Both the position numbers and the translations under genes were made by a program. The notes below the pieces were generated by a model. It was not told the DNA's origin. It saw only the letters and a list, made by a program, of their open reading frames with translations, and did no database searches. From Anastrepha obliqua (taxonomy: Eukaryota > Arthropoda > Insecta > Diptera > Tephritidae): a stretch of 64,000 nucleotides of DNA. Position 1 is the first letter of the stretch. Each line of letters begins with the position of its first letter. Positions 41,977 through 53,888 of this stretch are shown one piece after another. The stretch is taken from the NCBI RefSeq assembly GCF_027943255.1, contig NW_026562179.1, positions 5,396,501-5,460,500 of the forward strand, written 5' to 3'.

Positions 41977-44080
41977 CGGACCAGAAGTATTCTATTGCTG
42001 CATTTGCCACAAACGGCTCCACCCGAACTCCAACTCGGATAGGTGTAGCCAGTGCAACGGATGGTGCCATCTTAAGACCTGCTCAGGCCTTAAGACACAC
42101 AGGGAGTGGTCCACAAGGTATGTGGCCACGTGTTGCTCCCGCTCACAGGCGGCCCCCCCTCTACGGCTACACTGCTCTCAGTGCCGGCACATCGCACTGC
42201 CGCCACAAACAACACCTCAACGGTAAGGAGCCCCTAAGAGCAACACAACTCCCTCACTAACCCACAACCCTCCTGCTCCTACCCCAGTGCGGGGACATAC
42301 CAGCAGCTCTTGGTCCCCCTCACAGTCTGCTCCATGTGTCAGACCGTAGTTACCCGGAACTTGACAACTGTCCAATGCAATTCCTGCAGTGGCTGGTGCC
42401 ATTTTCGGAGGTGCTCCGGCCTGCACACCACCCGTGAGTGGACATGCGACTACGTTGCCCCCTGCTGAAGAGCTCTGCACCCGCAACCGCCCCCAGTGGC
42501 GCGGCCATCAGTCAACATCAGGCCACTATCAATTTTGCGGAACGCACAGCAGGACCAACGAAGACAACATCACGCATCCCTCACCCCCCGAATTACGACG
42601 ACACTCCCGCGAAGCTTCAAGCTTTTGCAACTAAACTGCAACGGACTCACGACAAGATTGACGAGATAGTCGACTTCATAAGTCGATTCGGAATCAAGAT
42701 AGCTGCGGTCCAGGAGACAAAACTGCACGCTAGCTCCCCCCTGATTACCAGGGACGGCTACAATGTGCACCGAAAGGACCTCGAGCGAGACAACGGTGGT
42801 GGCCTAGCGTTCATAGTGCCCCATTCAGTGCAGTATCGTCTTATTGATGAAGACATCGACCGCAGGGACAGCAACTTAGAACGTCAAGGTTTAGCTGTCC
42901 GGTCAGGCAATTCCGAGCACGAAATACATAATATTTACATACCCCCTGTCACCTGCTGCCCGGCAGGATATCTCCCTGATATTGGTGCGCTCATCAGGGG
43001 AGAAAACAGATTGGTAATAGGTGACTTTAACGCGCATCACGATCTTTGGCATTCAAGCCTGCCAAATGATCGTAGGGGACAGCTATTGGCAGAGCAGATA
43101 GACGATTCGACGTTCAGCACTGTAAACGACGACGCCCCCACTAGAGTAGGGAGCAATTGCAGCAGCTCGCCTGACATCACAATTGCTAGCGCAGGTGTGA
43201 TAAATAGCATAACCTGCCGACCTATGCTATCGCTTGCATAAGACCACTTGCCCATTATCATCTCGATCGAGAGACCTGCTGACTTTGTTTCCGCGGATCA
43301 CCGGTCATACATCAACTTTAACAAAGCTGATTGGACCACTTTCGCGGAATTTACTGAGGACATCTTCGCAGCCCTACCCACTCCCACCGATGTGCGCGCA
43401 GGCGAACGCGCATTCCGCAAGGCGATCACAGCAGCCGCCGCGGCTCGCTTCATACCTGCTGGACGGATCCGGGAATTACGTCCCAATTTCCCAGCCGAAG
43501 TAGCCGTTATGGCAAACGAGCGTGACCGTCTACGCCAGGCCGATCCCGGGGACCCTCGAATAAAGGATCTCAATTCGGAGATCCGTCAACTGGTCACCCA
43601 ACATAAGCAGACCCAATGGGTAGAGCATCTGAAGTCCTGTAACTTCACCTTTGGTGTGAGCAAGCTCTAATCCACCGTAAGGTCCCTGTCGAACCCGACG
43701 AAGCACAACGACAAGGTGGATATCACCTTCAACGGTCGTACTTCGTCGGACCCGAAGAGATGCGCGAGCAATTTTAGCCGGCAATTTATACTGCATCCTC
43801 CGGTCGACAGATCCAAACGTTGTCCCACCAGACGGCTGCACAAACTGCCATACAACAGTGCACCGCTTACTTTCACCAGCGACGAGGTTCAGGGCGCCAT
43901 CAAACACGTGAAACCATCAAAAGCCATTGGCCCCGACGGACTAAACATTCTGATGTTGAAAAAGCTGGGTCCATTGGGAGTAGAATACCTCACTAAGGTC
44001 TTCAACCTGTCCATGGCCACTCTCATCATTCCTGATAAGTGGGTATTAGGGAAAGTGGTCCAACTACTGAAGCCGCTCCG
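41977..44080 (+). pseudogene. LINE-A copy 3, truncated at both ends
   Basis: Begins within the first finger (GPEVFYCCICHKRLHPNSNS) and continues with the second finger and endonuclease (42438-43241: GIKIAAVQETKLHASSPLIT, ENRLVIGDFNAHHDLWHSSL). The reverse transcriptase start follows (GPDGLNILMLKKLGPLGVEY) and ends abruptly at VLGKVVQLLKP. It is nearly identical to copy 2 over about 1.8 kb. It also carries a stop at 43668-43670 at the same Trp codon as in copy 2 (TAA here, TAG there). Confidence 0.85.
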
Positions 44081-45953
44081 TGAAGGAGCCATCAGATTTC
44101 CTAAGTGACCCCAGCTTTGCAGTTGGGTCCCTTTTCAGGATCCTAACCAATTTCGCCGTGTCACTCAGAGATTGAATACCGCTGCAGAATTCCCTAAATG
44201 AGGCTCTTTTCGATTCCCGAATAAGCCTCTTGTAGTTCTTCTGAACATCACGGTATCGCTCCCAGTCCTCTGCAAGGTTAGTCTTGAGGGCCCGGTTTAG
44301 AAGTTTTCTCGACTCACGCCTCAACATCTGGAGCTCTCGATTCCACCAAGGAACGGGACTCTGGTTAGGGAGAGATCGAATTGGACAGGCTGACTCAAAA
44401 CATTCAGTTAGGGTAGCGTTGAGTTTTTCAAGCCACCTCAATGGCCTGTTCTTTTCGAAGTCTTGGTGGCGCAACGTCAAGGTCCCGCAACGTCCCCCTA
44501 AACTTCTGCCAGTCTGTTTTTCTGGGGTTCTAGAGGGCTATGGCATTTGTGCCTCCTCGCCACAATGAAACTCAATATACCTGTGGTCCGAGCACGAATC
44601 TTCGGCAAGGACTCTCCAGTTCTTGATTGACCACCCAAGTTTTGAGTTTGATAGGGTGAGATCAATCACCTCCTGCCTTCTGGCCGTTACAAACGTTGGC
44701 TGTGAGCCCTTGTTATGTATGTCTAGGCAGGAGGACGCGATAAATTCGAATAGTCGAGAGCCCCGTCCATTGCACTTGCTGATTTCAATTCTGGGCATTA
44801 GCATCGCAACATAGGATGAGGCCCAGATTGCGCCGCTCACAGAACCCCACGAAACTAGTGGCCTTCCCGGGTGGTGACCCTTCCAGAGCATCGTAGGGAA
44901 AATAAGCAGGTGCAATCACAAACTTCGACCATCCGCGTTTACCTCTATAACACACCTCAGCCGCTACCAGGTCTTGGCAACAGAATTGTTCAAGACCCGT
45001 CACAGTGAGATGGGATGATACTATAAGACCGGTCCTAGGTCTACTCGAACTACTGTCATATAATAACGTGGCCCCTTTCAACGCGCTTAAACCACATAGG
45101 CGGCCCTAAAGACCCAGGGCTCTTGCACTGCTGTTATGTAGGATAATGTGTGCAGCTGGGAAAGCCTTCTACTTAGTAGTGTAGTAGCGGCTTTGAAATG
45201 CTGCAAGTTAATCTGCGTCACCGTCAAGGGACGGTAGCTGCAGGAACCGTCCGAGCCAATCATTTGGGAAAGACGTGAAAACTGACAAAGAAGAGACTCA
45301 GACGGTGGCCTCATCCCCTCGCACCACAAGAGTAGCCCAAGATAGGACATCCGCCGTAGACGGGTCTGGATCCGGAATCCAGAGAGGGGTACACTCTCCT
45401 CTCTGTAGACTGCGAAGCAAATGGTCCCCATGGGGGGCACGTTATTGACCACGGTCCTGATCCACTCGAAGTTGGCCAGAGACGCGCACGTCACTTTTAT
45501 GGTGCCGTCCTTTGTCTCATAGCCCTTCGCATTGGCTTCCGGACCGAAGGCAATAACCCGACGCATCAGTTGGCTTTTGCAGTATTTGATTTCTGCATCC
45601 GTCAGCTGATGGTCAGGCCCCAGTTTTCCAATCACAGCCACAGGTCGGGGGCCAGCAGCCTTCTCGCTATAGGATGGCTTGGCCGCACCCTTGGATGTGC
45701 TTGGGCGAAGGTACAGCTCCCCATCCTCCACTGACGAAAATTTCGCCAGGCAGACAGCTGTGCTGGACTTTTTGTCGAGGCGCCGATAGGGAGGTGGCTC
45801 AGCAGAACCTTTTCCCGCCACATTGACTGGCCACATGTCGCTCCCACCATCTGGCGCCCTTAGACTTCTCGGCTTCAATCTCGCGCAATATGTTGGTATA
45901 CCCATCCAGCGCCACAAATATATAAATTCCAGGGTTCCACGGAGCTCTCCCAT
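44064..45953 (-). pseudogene. LINE-C ORF1 C-terminus, endonuclease and connector
   Basis: From 45953: an ORF1-like region (AVIGKLGPDHQLTDAEIKYC, FEWIRTVVNNVPPMGTICFA). It continues in the same frame into VTQINLQHFKAATTLLSRRL and ITAVQEPWVF, the endonuclease start of LOA/I-type LINEs. A TAA follows at about 45087. Then come ICHDANAQN-like and SKLGWSIKNWRVLAEDSCSD with HRYIEFH (the SDH block). The connector is PVPWWNRELQMLRRESRKLL and ASFREFCSGIQSLSDTAKLV. ORF1 and ORF2 seem fused here, possibly by loss of a boundary stop. Confidence 0.75.
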
Positions 45954-45990
45954 TACTCCCCCTCCCCCTCCTCATTCCACCCGGCAGAAC

Positions 45991-46170
45991 TTGGGGCAAA
46001 GACACCCGAAACTAGTGATTGGTAGTGGACAAACTTCAGACATGTCAAAATAAGGATATCAGAACAGCCACAGGAAGCCTCCAGGTTTCCCCCTCGAAAC
46101 ACTAGTAAAGGAGCAGAATAAAATACTCAGCCAGCAGTTTTTTAAGGTGCTACCAAAGGTATCACCCCTG
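45991..46170 (+). pseudogene. Small LINE-A C-terminal fragment
   Basis: Contains GAAACTAGTGATTGGTAGTG (compare the SPGTSDTQW region of LINE-A) and CAGACATGTCAAAATAAGGA, then ACTCAGCCAGCAGTTTTTT, matching the LLSKQF region. Frames are broken and the piece is only about 180 bp. Confidence 0.5.
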
Positions 46171-46235
46171 AACACATTTGCTCGAGTCTGCATCTCTTGG
46201 GTTGGACAGTATACGATATATGTTATAGTGGCTCA

Positions 46236-46262
46236 AAGAAGTATTTTGCATAGCCCCCTGTA
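46236..46262. repeat. Isolated Tc1 terminal-repeat fragment
   Basis: AGTGGCTCAAAGAAGTATTT followed by TGCATA resembles the terminus CAGTGACTCACAAAAGTATT of the Tc1 element at 58492-60148. No further element sequence follows. Confidence 0.4.
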
Positions 46263-46344
46263 TAAATAAATTTCGAATTTCTCATCTATGCAGTAGACGA
46301 ATTTGTTTTCTTATCGTTGCGTATTTCTTAAAGAAATCGGGTAA

Positions 46345-46505
46345 TCATGTTTCAAATTTCGCGGGCTACCTACATTCTACTTTCGATTATTTTTGTTTAT
46401 ATTGGTACACTTGTCTCGAAGATATGTGCACTATTTTAGCATTATAGTTTGCTCAGTTGGTTTGTGAGAGGCATAAATAAGATAAGTGTTTTGCGTGTTC
46501 GTATA
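46345..46505 (+). mobile_element. 5' fragment of the mariner-like family seen at 15121-15305
   Basis: Shares CAAATTTCGCGGGCTACCTA, TTGTCTCGAAGATATGTGCA and AAGTGTTTTGCGTGTTCG with the 15121 copy. The true terminus is missing. Confidence 0.5.
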
Positions 46506-46656
46506 CCAAAATACCAAACTTGACTTTTTCTTTACATATTGTAATATATTTTAAATTTTTTTACCAAAAAAATCAGTAAAATTTGGCAATAACTTAAATA
46601 TTTTGTACATAAAAATGTATACAATGTTTGAGTGCTGAACTTTAACACCACCACTA

Positions 46657-46984
46657 CAGGGTGTGATTGAAAAGTAATGAGCCTTCCCGCGCGGAGCGTC
46701 TGCCAAGCGATCAACCGAATCAGCTGGTGGGGCAAAATGATCGTTGGACCTTCCCCTTCGCTGGCAACAGCGGTGCAGTCAACATCGCTCCGCGCGTGAA
46801 AGCTGTTTCAAAAATGTGTTAGGATTTCGCAGTGGCGAAAATGCAACGATCAACCATGCTGATCTTCTTTTTCATCTCTCGAGGCATCGTCCACAAGGAG
46901 TTTGTACCTCCAGCAAGCACTGCAAACGCGGCATTTTACAAAGAAGTGCTCCTTCGGCTAAATAACCGCGTCGCCCGGTTGGCC
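46657..46984 (+). pseudogene. 5' part of a mariner (same family as 8015-8725)
   Basis: Starts AGGGTGTGATTGAAAAGTAA. It shares the leader and the block RGIVHKEFVPPASTANAAFY, then KEVLLRLNNRVARL. It is cut at about 46984 where LINE-A copy 4 begins. The second and third catalytic residues are absent. Confidence 0.8.
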
Positions 46985-49942
46985 ACGGTATGTGGCCACG
47001 TGTTGCTCCCGCCAGCAGGCGTCTGATGCCTCCACGGCTACTACACCCACTGATAGGCCGGCACTACCAACCGCCACCACAACCCACACCCCCACGGTGA
47101 GGAGCCTATCGGAGCAACCCAACTCCCCCTCAACCCCTCCCCTTCCTTCCTGCTCCAACCCCAGTGCGGGGACACACCCGCAGCTCCAGGTCCCCCGTAC
47201 AGTCTGTTCCGTGTGTCAGACCGTAATACCTCGGAATCTGGTATCAGTCCAATGCAATTCTTGCAATGGCTGGTGCCATTTTCGGAGATGTTCCGGCCTG
47301 CGCACCACCCATGAGTGGACAACTGACTACGTTGCCCCCTGCTGCAGAGCTCTGCACCCACTACCATCCCCGGAGGCGCGCCCGGCCACCACCATCAGGC
47401 CGCAACAACCACAGTGGATTGCGCAGCAGGTCCAACGTAGACAACCCCACGCGTCCCTCACCACCCCAATTACACAGACCTCACCGAGAAGCTCCAAGCT
47501 TCTCGAATTCAACTGCAACGGACTTACCGAGTTAGGTCGACGAGATAGTTGACCTTATGAGCCGGCACAGTATTAAAATAGCTGCGGTCCAAGAAACAAA
47601 GCTGCACGCTAAGTCATCTCTGATCACCAGGGATGGCTATAACGTGCACAGACACGATCGCGAGCGAGACAATGCTGGTGGCCTAGCGTTTATAGTCCAC
47701 CACACAGAGCAGTATCGTCTCATCGATGAAGGAATCGACCGCAGGGACAGCACCTTAGAATGTCAAGGTATAGCTGTCCGGTCAGTCGATTCCGAGCTCG
47801 AAATATTTAACATATATATACCCCCTGTCCCCTGCTGCCCGGCAGGATATCTCCCTGATATAGGTGCGCTCATCAGAGGTGAAAACCGATTGGTTGTAGG
47901 TGACTTCAATGCGCATCACGATCTTTGGCATTCAAGCCTGCCAAATCATCGTAGGGGACAGCAACTGGCAGAGCAGATAGACGATTCGACATTCACCACT
48001 GTGAACGACGACGCCCCCACCAGGGTAGTGGGCAATTGCCGCAGCTCGCCTGACCTAACAATAGCTAGCGCGGGTCTGATAAATAGCATAACGTGGCGAC
48101 CTATGCTTTCGCTTGCATCAGACCACTTGCCCATTATCGTCTCGATTGAGAGACCTGCCGATTTCGTTTCCGCGAATCACAGGTCCTATTTTAACTTTAA
48201 GAAAGCTAATTGGGCCGGTTTCACGGAATTCACCGAGGACAAATTCGCCGCTCTTCCCATCCCTGCTGCGGCTCGCTTCATCCCAGCTGGAAGTTACAAG
48301 GACATTCGTCCTCATTTCCCAGCCGAAGCAGCCAGTTTAGCAAACGAGCGTGACCACCTACGCCAGGTCGCTGCCGGGGATCCCCGCATAAGGGATCTCA
48401 ATTTGGAGATCCGGCAACTGGTAAATCAACATAAATGGACCAAATGGGTTGAGCACATGAAAACCTGTAACCTCACCTCTGGGCTGAGTAAGCTCTGGTC
48501 CACCGTTAGGTCCCTGTCGAACACGACGAAGCACAACGACAAGGTGGATATCACCTTCAACGGTTGCACTTCGTCGGACCCGAAGAGATGCGCGAGCTAT
48601 TTTAGCCAGCTTTTCATACTGCATCCTCCGGGCGACAGAACCAAACGTCGTGCTACCAGGAAGCTGCACAAACTGACGAACGACAGTGCGCCACTTACTT
48701 TCTCCGGTGATGAGGTTCAGGGAGCCATCAACAAGTCGAAATCATCGAAAGCCATTGGCCCTGACGGATTAAACGCGCTGATGCTGAAGCATCTGGGAAC
48801 CCTGGGAGTAGGATTTCTCACAAGGGTCCTCAATCTGTCCCTGGCCACTCTCATCATCCCTGACAAGTGGAAAGCAGGGAGAGTGGTCCCACTACTGACA
48901 CCTGGGAAACCCGTCAACCAAGGGGAGTCTTATCGGCCGATAACTCTCCTTTCCCCAGTAGTGAAGACACTTGAAGCCCCCCTACTCCCACTCTACACGA
49001 AACACCTAGCCCCAGCCCCACATCAGCACGGTGTCCGACGAGTGCATAGCACACCACCACCGCCCTCACCGCCATAAACACTCAGATAAATCGCGGGCTT
49101 AACCAAAACCGCCCCTGCGAGAGGACTGTCCTAGTAGCGTTGGACCTGAAGAAGGCTTTCGATACAGCCAGCCATTCCACGCTACTAGATGATATTTATC
49201 AGTCGACACTCCCGCCAGGGCTGAAGAGGTGGTCCGCAAACTATCTGAGCGGTCGGCACTCCTCAGTGATATTTCGAGATCAAACTTCAAAGCAGAGAAA
49301 GATTAAGCAAGGTGTACCGCAGGGTGGTGTCCTTTCTCCCTTGCTGTTCAACTTCTACATCTCGAAACTCCCCCAACCACCAGCGGGAGTTTCCCTGATC
49401 TCATACGCTGACGACTGCACGATAATGGCGTCGGGCAATGACATCGATGGCCTGTGTTCCAAAGTGAAAAACTACCGCACCGACTTTTCTCGCTTTTTCA
49501 CTACAAGGAATCTCCAACTTTCCCCCAGCAAGTCCACGGCGACCCTCTTTACCACCTGGACAAAGGAGGTCAAGCTGTCCCTTAAGGTAAAAGTCGATGA
49601 CACACCAATTCCGACGGTAAATAACCCCAAAATTTTGGGTGTAACCTCTGACAGCTTGCTCTCCTTCTCTGCGCACACAACCTCAATTGCCACTAAAGTC
49701 CAAAATTGCAAGAAGGTCCTCAAATCGCTGGCCGGCAGCACTTGGGGCAAAGACAAAGAACTGTTGCTTTCGACATTTAAGGCAATGGCCAGCCGGTTCT
49801 AAACTATGCTGCGCCTGTCTGGTCTCCTGGAACTAGTGATTCGCAGTGGAAAAAGCTACAGACATGTCAAAATACCGCCATTCGGACAGCGACCAGGTGC
49901 CTCCTGATGTCTCCCATTCAACATCTACATAACGAGGCACAA
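46985..49942 (+). pseudogene. LINE-A copy 4 (plus strand), both ends missing
   Basis: Starts at the end of finger 1 (VCGHVLLP-type sequence), with finger 2 (TVCSVCQTVIPRNLVSVQCN) in the frame at 46992-47552. A frameshift at about 47550 leads to a 506-residue frame (47557-49077) with endonuclease (RHSIKIAAVQETKLHAKSSL, RLVVGDFNAHHDLW, SLASDHLPIIVSIERP) and the start of reverse transcriptase (IGPDGLNALMLKHLGTLG). After another break, 49140-49802 contains KQGVPQGGVLSPLLFNFYIS and SLISYADDCTIMASGNDIDG. It ends near 49942 and meets copy 5 in opposite orientation. Confidence 0.88.
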
Positions 49943-52230
49943 AGTGATGTGGGGCTGGGGCCAGATGTTTCGTAAAGAGTGGGAGTAAGAGGGCTTCAAG
50001 TGTATTCACTAATGGGGAAAGGAGAGTTATCGGACGATAAGATTCCTCTTGGTTTGCGGGTTTCCCAGGTTTCCACTTGTCAGGGATGATAAGAGTGGCC
50101 AAGGACATATTGAAGACCCTTGTGAGAAATTCTAATCCCAAAGGTCCCAGGTGCTTCAGCATCTGCGTATTCAATCCGTCGGGGACAATGGCTTTAGATG
50201 ATTTTGCTTTATTGATGGCCCCCTGAACCTCATCGCTGGAGAAAGTAAGTGGCGCACTGTTGTTCGTAAGTTTGTGCAGCCGTCTGGTGGAACAACCACC
50301 TTGGTTCTGTCGGCCGGAGGATGTAGTGTAAAAGTCGGCTAAAATAGTTCGCGCATCTCTTCGGGTCCGACGAGGTACAACCGTTGAAGGTGATTGCCAC
50401 CTTGTCGTTGTGCTTCGTCGTGTTCGACAGGGACCTAATGGTGGACCAGAGCTTACTCATACCAGCGGTGAAAGTGCAGGTCTTCAGATGATCAACCCAT
50501 TTGGTCCGGTTATCTTGGTCTACCAGTTGCCAGATCTCCAAGTTGAGATCCCTTATGCGGCGATGCCCGGGATCGGCCTGGCGTAGGTGGTCACACTCGT
50601 TTGCTAAACTGGCTGCTTCGGCTGGAAAATTGACCCGGATGTCCTTAAACCTTCTAGCGCGGATGAAGCGAGCCGCAGCAGCTGTGAGCACCTTGCGGAA
50701 TGCGCGTTCGCCTGCGCGTACATCAGTAGGAATGGGAAGATCACCGAAGATGTCTTATGTGAATTCCGTGAAGCCGGTCCAATCAGCTTTGTTAAAGTTG
50801 ATGTATGGCCGGTGATCCGCGGAAACAAAGTCAGCAGGTCTCTCGATCGAGATGATAATGGGCAAGTGGTCTGATGCAAGCGATAGCATAGGCCGCCAGG
50901 TTATGCTATTTATCAGACCTGCGCTAGCAATTGTTACGTCAGGCGAACTGTTGCAATTGCCCACTACCGTGGTGGGGCGTCGTCGTTCACAGGGCTAAAT
51001 GTCGAACCGTCTACTTGCTCTGCTAATTGCTTTCCCCTACGATCGTTTGGCAGGCTTGAATGCTAAAGATCGTGATGCGCATTGAAGTCACCTACAACCA
51101 ATCGGTTTTCACCTCTGATGAGCGCACCTATATCAGGGTGATATCCTGCCGGACAACAGGTAACAGGGGGGTATGTAGATATTATATATTTCGAGCTCGG
51201 CATCGACTGACCGGACAGCTATACCTTGACATTCTAAGATGCTGTCCCTGCGGTCGACGCCTTCATCAATAAGACGATACTGCACTGTGTAGTGGACTAT
51301 GAACGCTAGGCCATCACCATTGTCTCGCTCGCGATCATGTCTGTGCACGTTATAGCCATCCCTGGTGATCAGGGAAGACCTAGCGTGCAGCTTTGTTTCT
51401 TGGACCGCAGCTATTGGGATACTGTGTCGGCTCATAAGGTCAACTATCTCGTCGACTTTACTCGTGAGTCCGATGCAGTTGTTCTGTGGAAGTTTAAAGC
51501 TTCTAGGTAAGGCTGTTGTAACACGGGGGGTGAGGGACGCGTGTGGTTGCCTATAATGGACCTGCTGTGCATTACGCTGTAGTTGTTGCGGCCTGATGGT
51601 GGTGGGCGGCCACGCCACGGGGGGCGGTTGCGGGTGCAGAGCTCTGCAGCAGGGGGCAACGTAGTCAGTTGTCCACTCACTGGTAGTGCGCAGGCCGGAA
51701 CATCTCCGAAAGTGACACCAGCCATTGCAAAAGTTGGAGCTGGCGGGAAGAGGATCGGGTGTGTTGGGGGAGTTGTGTTGCTCCGATAGGCTCCTTTCCG
51801 CGGAGGAATGGGTTGTGGTGGCGGTTGGTGGTGCCGGCCTATCAGGGGGGAGTAGCCGTTGAGGCAATAGACGTCTGTTGGCAGGAGCAACACGTGGCCA
51901 CATACTGTGTGGACCACTCCCTATGAGACTTAAGGCCTAAACAGGGCTTAAGGTGGCTCCATCCGTTGCACTTGTTGCACCTAACCGAAGTGGAGTTCGG
52001 GTGGAGCCGTTTATGTCATACACAGCAATTGAATACTTCTGGCCAGGGTTGGATTCGATACCAGCCCTGAGGCGAAGTATTTGGAGCAAGGTTGCTGCGT
52101 GGAGTTGCTCCTGTGACGTAAGGTGATATGCTATTCACTAGACAGGGCTAGTTTACTGGGGCGGCAGCCCTTGGTCGGGAAAAACCAGAGTCGTTCCGGT
52201 AACGAAGAACCGGCTGCCATGGGAATATGT
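49943..52230 (-). pseudogene. LINE-A copy 5 (minus strand), 3'-truncated, with family 5' end
   Basis: On the minus strand from 52230: the 5' leader head (CATATTCCCATGGCAGCCGG), finger 1 region (about 52060-51900), finger 2 (CNGWCHFRRCSGL region), endonuclease (MSRHSIPIAAVQETKLHARS, GVDRRDSILECQGIAVRSVD), connector (AARFIRARRFKDIRVNFPAE, DKVAITFNGCTSSDPKRCAN) and reverse transcriptase start (TRVFNMSLATLIIPDKWKPG, EALLLPLFTKHLAPAPHH). It then stops at the junction with copy 4. Multiple frameshifts are present. Confidence 0.85.
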
Positions 52231-52871
52231 ATCTATATATATATGTATATTCGGCGGTGCTTTATTCTCTATATAAAGCCCTATTTATATATATATAGGG
52301 TGGGCCATATAGCGTTTGCTTTTGAACAATTTATTTTTTTGAGAATGGTAACACAAATGACATGTCAAATGTGTTCATAATTTACTTAAAGGTTTGACAT
52401 TTACGAAATGGGAAGCTATATGCTTGAACTAAATTGGGAAATATTGAAAGCCTATTTCCAAAGTGGGAGTCTTCTTCTTCTTCCGCGGTTACAGTGAATG
52501 GCGAGCGTTACCGTGACATGCTCAACGAGTTTTTGTTTCCAAAAATTGAAGAGGATGACATGAACGACATTTGGTTTCAACAGGACGGTGCAACTTGTCA
52601 CACTGCTAAAGTTACACTCAAACTTTTGGCTACCCTTTTTGAAAACCGAATAATCAGCCGAAATTCCGATATCAATATATATATACATATACATATATAT
52701 TGTATCGTTTCGGTCTGTGTAAACACGTGTTTTCGGCTACTCAGTGTTTTTACTATAAATAATTGCTAAATTGTGCAGTATTATCCGCAATTCTGTGCCT
52801 ATTGTGATTCTGCGTGCTACCTGCCGTACCTTACACTTGTATTTATTTTTCTACACTCTGTTCCTGTAATT

Positions 52872-53888
52872 ATGGGACCAAAAAAGTTAAACGTAGAAGT
52901 GGCATACTGTGGCAAGTGCTCTGCAATTGTCCGCGAGGGAACATCTGGTATTCAATGCACAGATTGTCTCTGGTTTCATCATAAATGTACCAATCTCTCA
53001 GCCGCTGATTTTAGGAATCTGGCAAACCGTATTAAGAAAGATGAAGCAGCCTGGCATTGCTATCCGTGCGAAAGTGAGGTTAGCGTCCGCACGTTCGACG
53101 ATCTATTAGAGGAGGACGACAAACGGGATCCGATGGGCAATCTCGATAGTCTGCTGGATAAACAATTTGTGCGTTTCACCAAGCAGTATGAGCAAAAATT
53201 TGAGGCCTTTAGGTCCGAAATTACAAGCAATCTGGCAGACATCAGAGCAGAGTTTAGTAAGCTGTCCCAACAAAATGTTAACCTCTCCAATAAATGCTCT
53301 AAAATTGATGACAGGTTAACGTTAGTCGAGAATAAGATTAACTCCCATGTAATCTTACCGGCATCCAATGAAGCAGTTTTCGTAGAGCTGAGCGAACGTA
53401 AACGCCGCGAGGCTAATGTCATTGCGTTCAACGTTCCTGAATCATCTAAAGCAACTGGAAAAGAGCGGCTGGAGGATGATAGATGAAGTCTGTCATCTAT
53501 CCTGCCACCAGAGTTATCTTGTGACTCAACTGGCCTAAAACTTCGTAGACTGGGACGTCACACACCAGGTCGTTCCCGTCCACTACTTGTAGTGACCCCA
53601 ACTGCAACGGATGCAATCACCTTACTCAAAAGTAAGCCAGCTGATGGTAACACCACGATATCTTTCAACCCGGATCTCACTCCAACACAGCAGGAATATC
53701 TGAAGAGCTTACGCTCTGACCTTGCCTCCCTTGAGAAGAATGGTGATTTGAGCAAGACAATAAAATATGTGAATGGCATACCGAAAATAGTAACAAAGAA
53801 TTTTCGTTCGATCAGAGAGGAGGAGGAAAGTAACAAATCTCACCGTCTACTACCAGAATGTTCGCGGTCTACGCACAAAACTCTGTGA
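52872..53888 (+). pseudogene. LINE-E ORF1, PHD-like finger and coiled coil, one TGA
   Basis: ATG 52872 gives MGPKKLNVEVAYCGKCSAIV. The finger is C-x2-C (YCGKCS), C-x2-C (IQCTDC), H-x2-C (FHHKC) and C-x2-C (WHCYPCE). A coiled-coil-like stretch follows (KQYEQKFEAFRSEITSNLAD onward), with the LSERKRREANVIAFNVPESS motif leading a C-terminal RNA-binding-like domain (LKLRRLGRHTPGRSRPLLVV). A TGA at 53484-53486 interrupts the frame, and the same frame continues to 53888. The tail overlaps ORF2 by about 95 bp. It is probably a nucleic-acid-binding particle protein. Confidence 0.8.

Larger units (their letters stand above)
39790..46000 (-). mobile_element. LINE-C: LOA/I-type LINE with RNase H, split by LINE-A copy 3
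   Basis: Minus-strand order from high to low coordinates: ORF1 C-terminus and endonuclease start (45953-45087), endonuclease (45081-44538), connector (44480-44080), foreign LINE-A copy 3 (44080-41977), reverse transcriptase (41976-40810), RNase H (about 40800-40330) and C-terminal Cys/His block (about 40110). The reverse transcriptase beginning is absent, so the LINE-A piece replaced sequence. The ends are approximate. Confidence 0.75.
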
